Source: DUPU01 sp050952465 (GTDB taxonomy: Bacteria; Bacillota; Dehalobacteriia; Dehalobacteriales; Dehalobacteriaceae). From it: DNA of 64,000 nucleotides. Below, one piece after another: positions 61,966-64,000 of the stretch. Location: assembly GCA_050952465.1 (NCBI GenBank), contig JBMNKZ010000006.1:62001-126000 (forward strand), in the 5' to 3' direction. The position numbers were made by a program, and so were the translations under genes. Every line of letters starts with the position of its first letter. Within the stretch, counting starts at the first letter, position 1. The notes beneath the pieces are model-generated. The model searched no databases. It saw only the letters and a list, made by a program, of their open reading frames with translations, and had not been told where the DNA came from.

Positions 61966-62376
61966 ATGACGGTATGTAAAAAAATAGTTTTGCGTTTTGA
62001 CTCCAAAGTTGTGGAAAAACCCATTATATATTCTTTGATTAAAGACTATGGTTTAATTCCGAACATCTTAAAAGCGGAGATTAATCCTCATAAAGAAGGA
62101 TATCTGGTAGTGGAAGTGACGGGGGAAAACCATCAGTATGCCGAAGGTATTGAGTACCTGAGTTCTTTGGGGGTTTCCATTGATGCTTTAGATGAAAAGG
62201 TGACCTGGATTGAGGAAAAATGTATCCAATGCGGTCTTTGTACGGGATTATGCCCCACCCAGGCCTTGAAAATGAATCGTCCCTCCATGAATGTCACCTT
62301 TGAGGGAGAAAAATGTATTGTTTGCGAAATGTGTGTCAAAAGTTGTCCGGCAAAAGCTGTGGAACTACATTTTTAA
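61966..62376 (+). CDS. NIL domain-[4Fe-4S] ferredoxin protein of homocysteine biosynthesis
   Basis: The 136-residue protein has an N-terminal NIL domain (residues ~1-75, KIVLRFDSKVVEKPIIYSLI) fused to a two-cluster ferredoxin with CIQCGLCTGLCP and CIVCEMCVKSCP. It corresponds to Methanosarcina MA1822, the partner of the DUF39 protein, probably delivering electrons for sulfur insertion. The ATG at 61966 lies 9 bases after AGGAGG. It belongs to the SAM-riboswitch operon. Confidence 0.92.
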   Translation: MTVCKKIVLRFDSKVVEKPIIYSLIKDYGLIPNILKAEINPHKEGYLVVEVTGENHQYAEGIEYLSSLGVSIDALDEKVTWIEEKCIQCGLCTGLCPTQALKMNRPSMNVTFEGEKCIVCEMCVKSCPAKAVELHF

Positions 62377-62395
62377 TAAACTTTTGTGGCTTTAT

Positions 62396-62427
62396 GTCAT
62401 CCTGAGGTCGGAACGCCAGAAGGATCT
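62396..62427. repeat. Short dispersed intergenic repeat (GTCATCCTGAGG...AAGGATCT)
   Basis: Related to 37700-37730. It lies in the 95-base gap between the NIL-ferredoxin and UPF0280 genes without an evident terminator. Confidence 0.4.
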
Positions 62428-62471
62428 TTAAGATTAATAATTACCAACTACTTGGCAGGGGATGAACAGCA

Positions 62472-63206
62472 ATGTATGTAGAAAGGAAATACCGGGGTGA
62501 ATTATCTTCGGATTTAACGTCATTTAATGTAAAAATTAAAGAAACAGACTTACTGATTTCACTTAAGCCCCAAGATATTACGCCGGAAATAAAAGATAAG
62601 ATTACCCAGTACATCTTTCTCCTTCGTAATGAGCTGGAAAAATACATTGAGGAGGATTCCGATTTTCTTCATACTCTGAATCCTTATTTGGTGAGACCGG
62701 GAGCACCTGCTATTGCTTTTGAGATGGCAAAATGCGCCAATATGGCCGGTGTTGGTCCGATGGCTGCAGTAGCGGGAGGATTTGCTCAAATGGTAGGAAA
62801 GTATGCAGGCCAGTTTTCTCAAGAAGTGATTGTGGAAAACGGGGGAGACATTTATCTAAAATCATCAAAAGTAAGAAAGATTGGCATCTTTGCCGGTTCG
62901 TCTCCTTTCAGCGGGCGCATTGCCCTGAAAATTCAACCATCCAAGACTCCTTTGGGCGTATGTACTTCATCCGGAACGGTGGGCCCGTCTCTAAGCTTTG
63001 GTAAAGCTGATGCCGTTGTGATTATGGCAAGATCGGCCTTTTTGGCTGATGCCTGCGCCACGGCAACGGGAAACAGAGTGACTACTCCGGCAGATTTTAA
63101 TCAGGCGATGGAGTTTGCCCGAAAAATTAATGGGGTTAACGGGATTTTATTAATTAAGGACGATAAAATGGCTGCTTGGGGTTCTATTGAGATCGCGCCT
63201 GTTTAA
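62472..63206 (+). CDS. UPF0280 (COG2122, ApbE-like) protein of homocysteine biosynthesis
   Basis: The 244-residue protein has the family features HTLNPYLVRPGAPAIAFEMA, AGVGPMAAVAGGFAQMVG, VENGGDIYLK and CTSSGTVGPSLSFGKADAV, the last resembling the flavin-binding part of ApbE FMN transferases. COG2122 (Methanosarcina MA1715) was identified together with COG1900 and the NIL-ferredoxin protein as a homocysteine-pathway component. AGGGGATG precedes the ATG. It is probably the last gene of the SAM-riboswitch unit, although the repeat-bearing 95-base gap could hold another promoter. Confidence 0.9.
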   Translation: MYVERKYRGELSSDLTSFNVKIKETDLLISLKPQDITPEIKDKITQYIFLLRNELEKYIEEDSDFLHTLNPYLVRPGAPAIAFEMAKCANMAGVGPMAAVAGGFAQMVGKYAGQFSQEVIVENGGDIYLKSSKVRKIGIFAGSSPFSGRIALKIQPSKTPLGVCTSSGTVGPSLSFGKADAVVIMARSAFLADACATATGNRVTTPADFNQAMEFARKINGVNGILLIKDDKMAAWGSIEIAPV

Positions 63207-63329
63207 CATCCCTTGGTACAGTTCCCTAGCTTAGGGCTTTCCCGGGAGTGGTTTCTATGTTAAAATTATTAAAGAAAGTATTTTAAGAGATGATATTCTT
63301 AGGGTGAGAGAGAAAGAGAGGGGTTATTT

Positions 63330-64000
63330 ATGGCCGGCCATTCCAAGTGGGCAAATATTAAACGTAAAAAAGAAAAAGTAGATGGAGTAAAAGGTGCTGT
63401 CTTTACGAAGATCTCCAAAGAAATCATGGTAGCAGTGAAGCAGGGAGGACCGGATCCAGATGGTAATTTTCGTCTAAAGCTTTGTATTCAAAAAGCAAAG
63501 GCTAATAATATGCCCAACGATAACATTAACAGGGCAATCCAAAAGGCTTCCGGCGGTACCGAAGGAGAAAATTTTGAAGAAATTTTTTATGAAGGATATG
63601 GACCGGGCGGAATTGCAATATTATTAGAAATTCTCACTGACAATCGCAATCGTACCGCCAGCGAAATTAGATATCTCTTTTCCAGAAATGGCGGGAATCT
63701 GGGGGAAACTGGCTGCGTAGCCTGGATGTTTGACAGAAAAGGTCGTTTAACAGTTAATATGGAAGACCAAGATGAAGATGAGTTGATGATGCTGGCTTTG
63801 GAAGCTGGCGCCGAGGACTTTAAATCAGAGGACGGAGTGGGCGAAATTATCACGGAAACGGATGCCCTTGAGGAAGTGCGTAATTATATTGTGGATAAGG
63901 GCATAGAAATTCAAGAAGCTGAAGTGACCATGATTCCTCAAAACACAGTAGAGGTTTCTGATTTAGATCAAGCTAAGAAACTAATGAAACTGATAGATAG
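63330..64000 (+). CDS. yebC: YebC/PmpR-family protein (runs off the window)
   Basis: From ATG 63330 after GAGAGGGG the product begins MAGHSKWANIKRKK and continues through GPDPDGNFRLKLCIQKAKA, the family motif YEGYGPGGIAILLE and TDNRNRTASEIRYLF to the window edge, about 223 of an expected ~245 residues. Members are described both as DNA-binding regulators and as factors that relieve ribosome stalling at proline-rich sequence. The first ATG is the only sensible start. No operator is evident. Confidence 0.93.
   Translation, partial: MAGHSKWANIKRKKEKVDGVKGAVFTKISKEIMVAVKQGGPDPDGNFRLKLCIQKAKANNMPNDNINRAIQKASGGTEGENFEEIFYEGYGPGGIAILLEILTDNRNRTASEIRYLFSRNGGNLGETGCVAWMFDRKGRLTVNMEDQDEDELMMLALEAGAEDFKSEDGVGEIITETDALEEVRNYIVDKGIEIQEAEVTMIPQNTVEVSDLDQAKKLMKLID

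Overview
The window reads as chromosome of an anaerobic, endospore-forming member of the Clostridia (Peptococcaceae-like). The reasons are Firmicute-type ribosome binding sites and sigma-A promoters, the sporulation gene yunB, an [FeFe] hydrogenase, tungstate uptake, an oxygen-independent homocysteine pathway and S-layer homology domains. No species is claimed.

Layout. (1) 1-12129: a catabolic cluster with two enoate-reductase-like flavoenzymes, two orphan family-5 solute-binding lipoproteins, a double-cupin-like protein, a CoA-transferase, an acyl-CoA dehydrogenase and EtfB/EtfA, where EtfA carries a two-cluster ferredoxin domain. The last four genes match the caffeyl-CoA reductase (Car) type of electron-bifurcating module. 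(2) 12272-16835: a class A penicillin-binding protein facing a processive glycolipid glycosyltransferase and yunB. (3) 16980-22660: rRNA operon 1 without tRNAs. (4) 22687-42306: an accessory stretch with a marR-degV pair broken by an IS3-type element, an AraC regulator, a 2724-residue surface protein, a damaged recQ, ogt, three genes for an unrecognised CGxCC protein family, a second transposase and an EamA exporter. (5) 42354-48304: rRNA operon 2 with tRNA-Ile and tRNA-Ala and a 92-nt longer 23S gene. (6) 48436-53483: an MFS transporter and a trimeric NAD(H)-linked [FeFe] hydrogenase. (7) 53594-59755: tupABC and two moeA genes, divergent, each side with its own Moco/Tuco-type riboswitch and terminator. 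(8) 59859-64000: DUF3842 and CooT genes, a SAM riboswitch controlling a three-gene homocysteine operon, and the start of yebC.

How the parts fit. The CoA-transferase activates an unsaturated or other carboxylic acid, the dehydrogenase with EtfAB would reduce its CoA ester with NADH while reducing ferredoxin, and the hydrogenase exchanges electrons between NADH and H2. The tungstate/MoeA block supplies Mo- or W-cofactor to enzymes encoded elsewhere. The SAM riboswitch ties the DUF39/NIL-ferredoxin/UPF0280 operon to methionine supply.

The most unusual items are a covarying two-hairpin RNA element present six times in the two rRNA precursors, the CGxCC three-gene cluster cut off from a possible sporulation promoter by a transposon, the twin divergent riboswitches, and an intervening sequence in one 23S gene. 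All calls come from reading the sequence; no database search was run.
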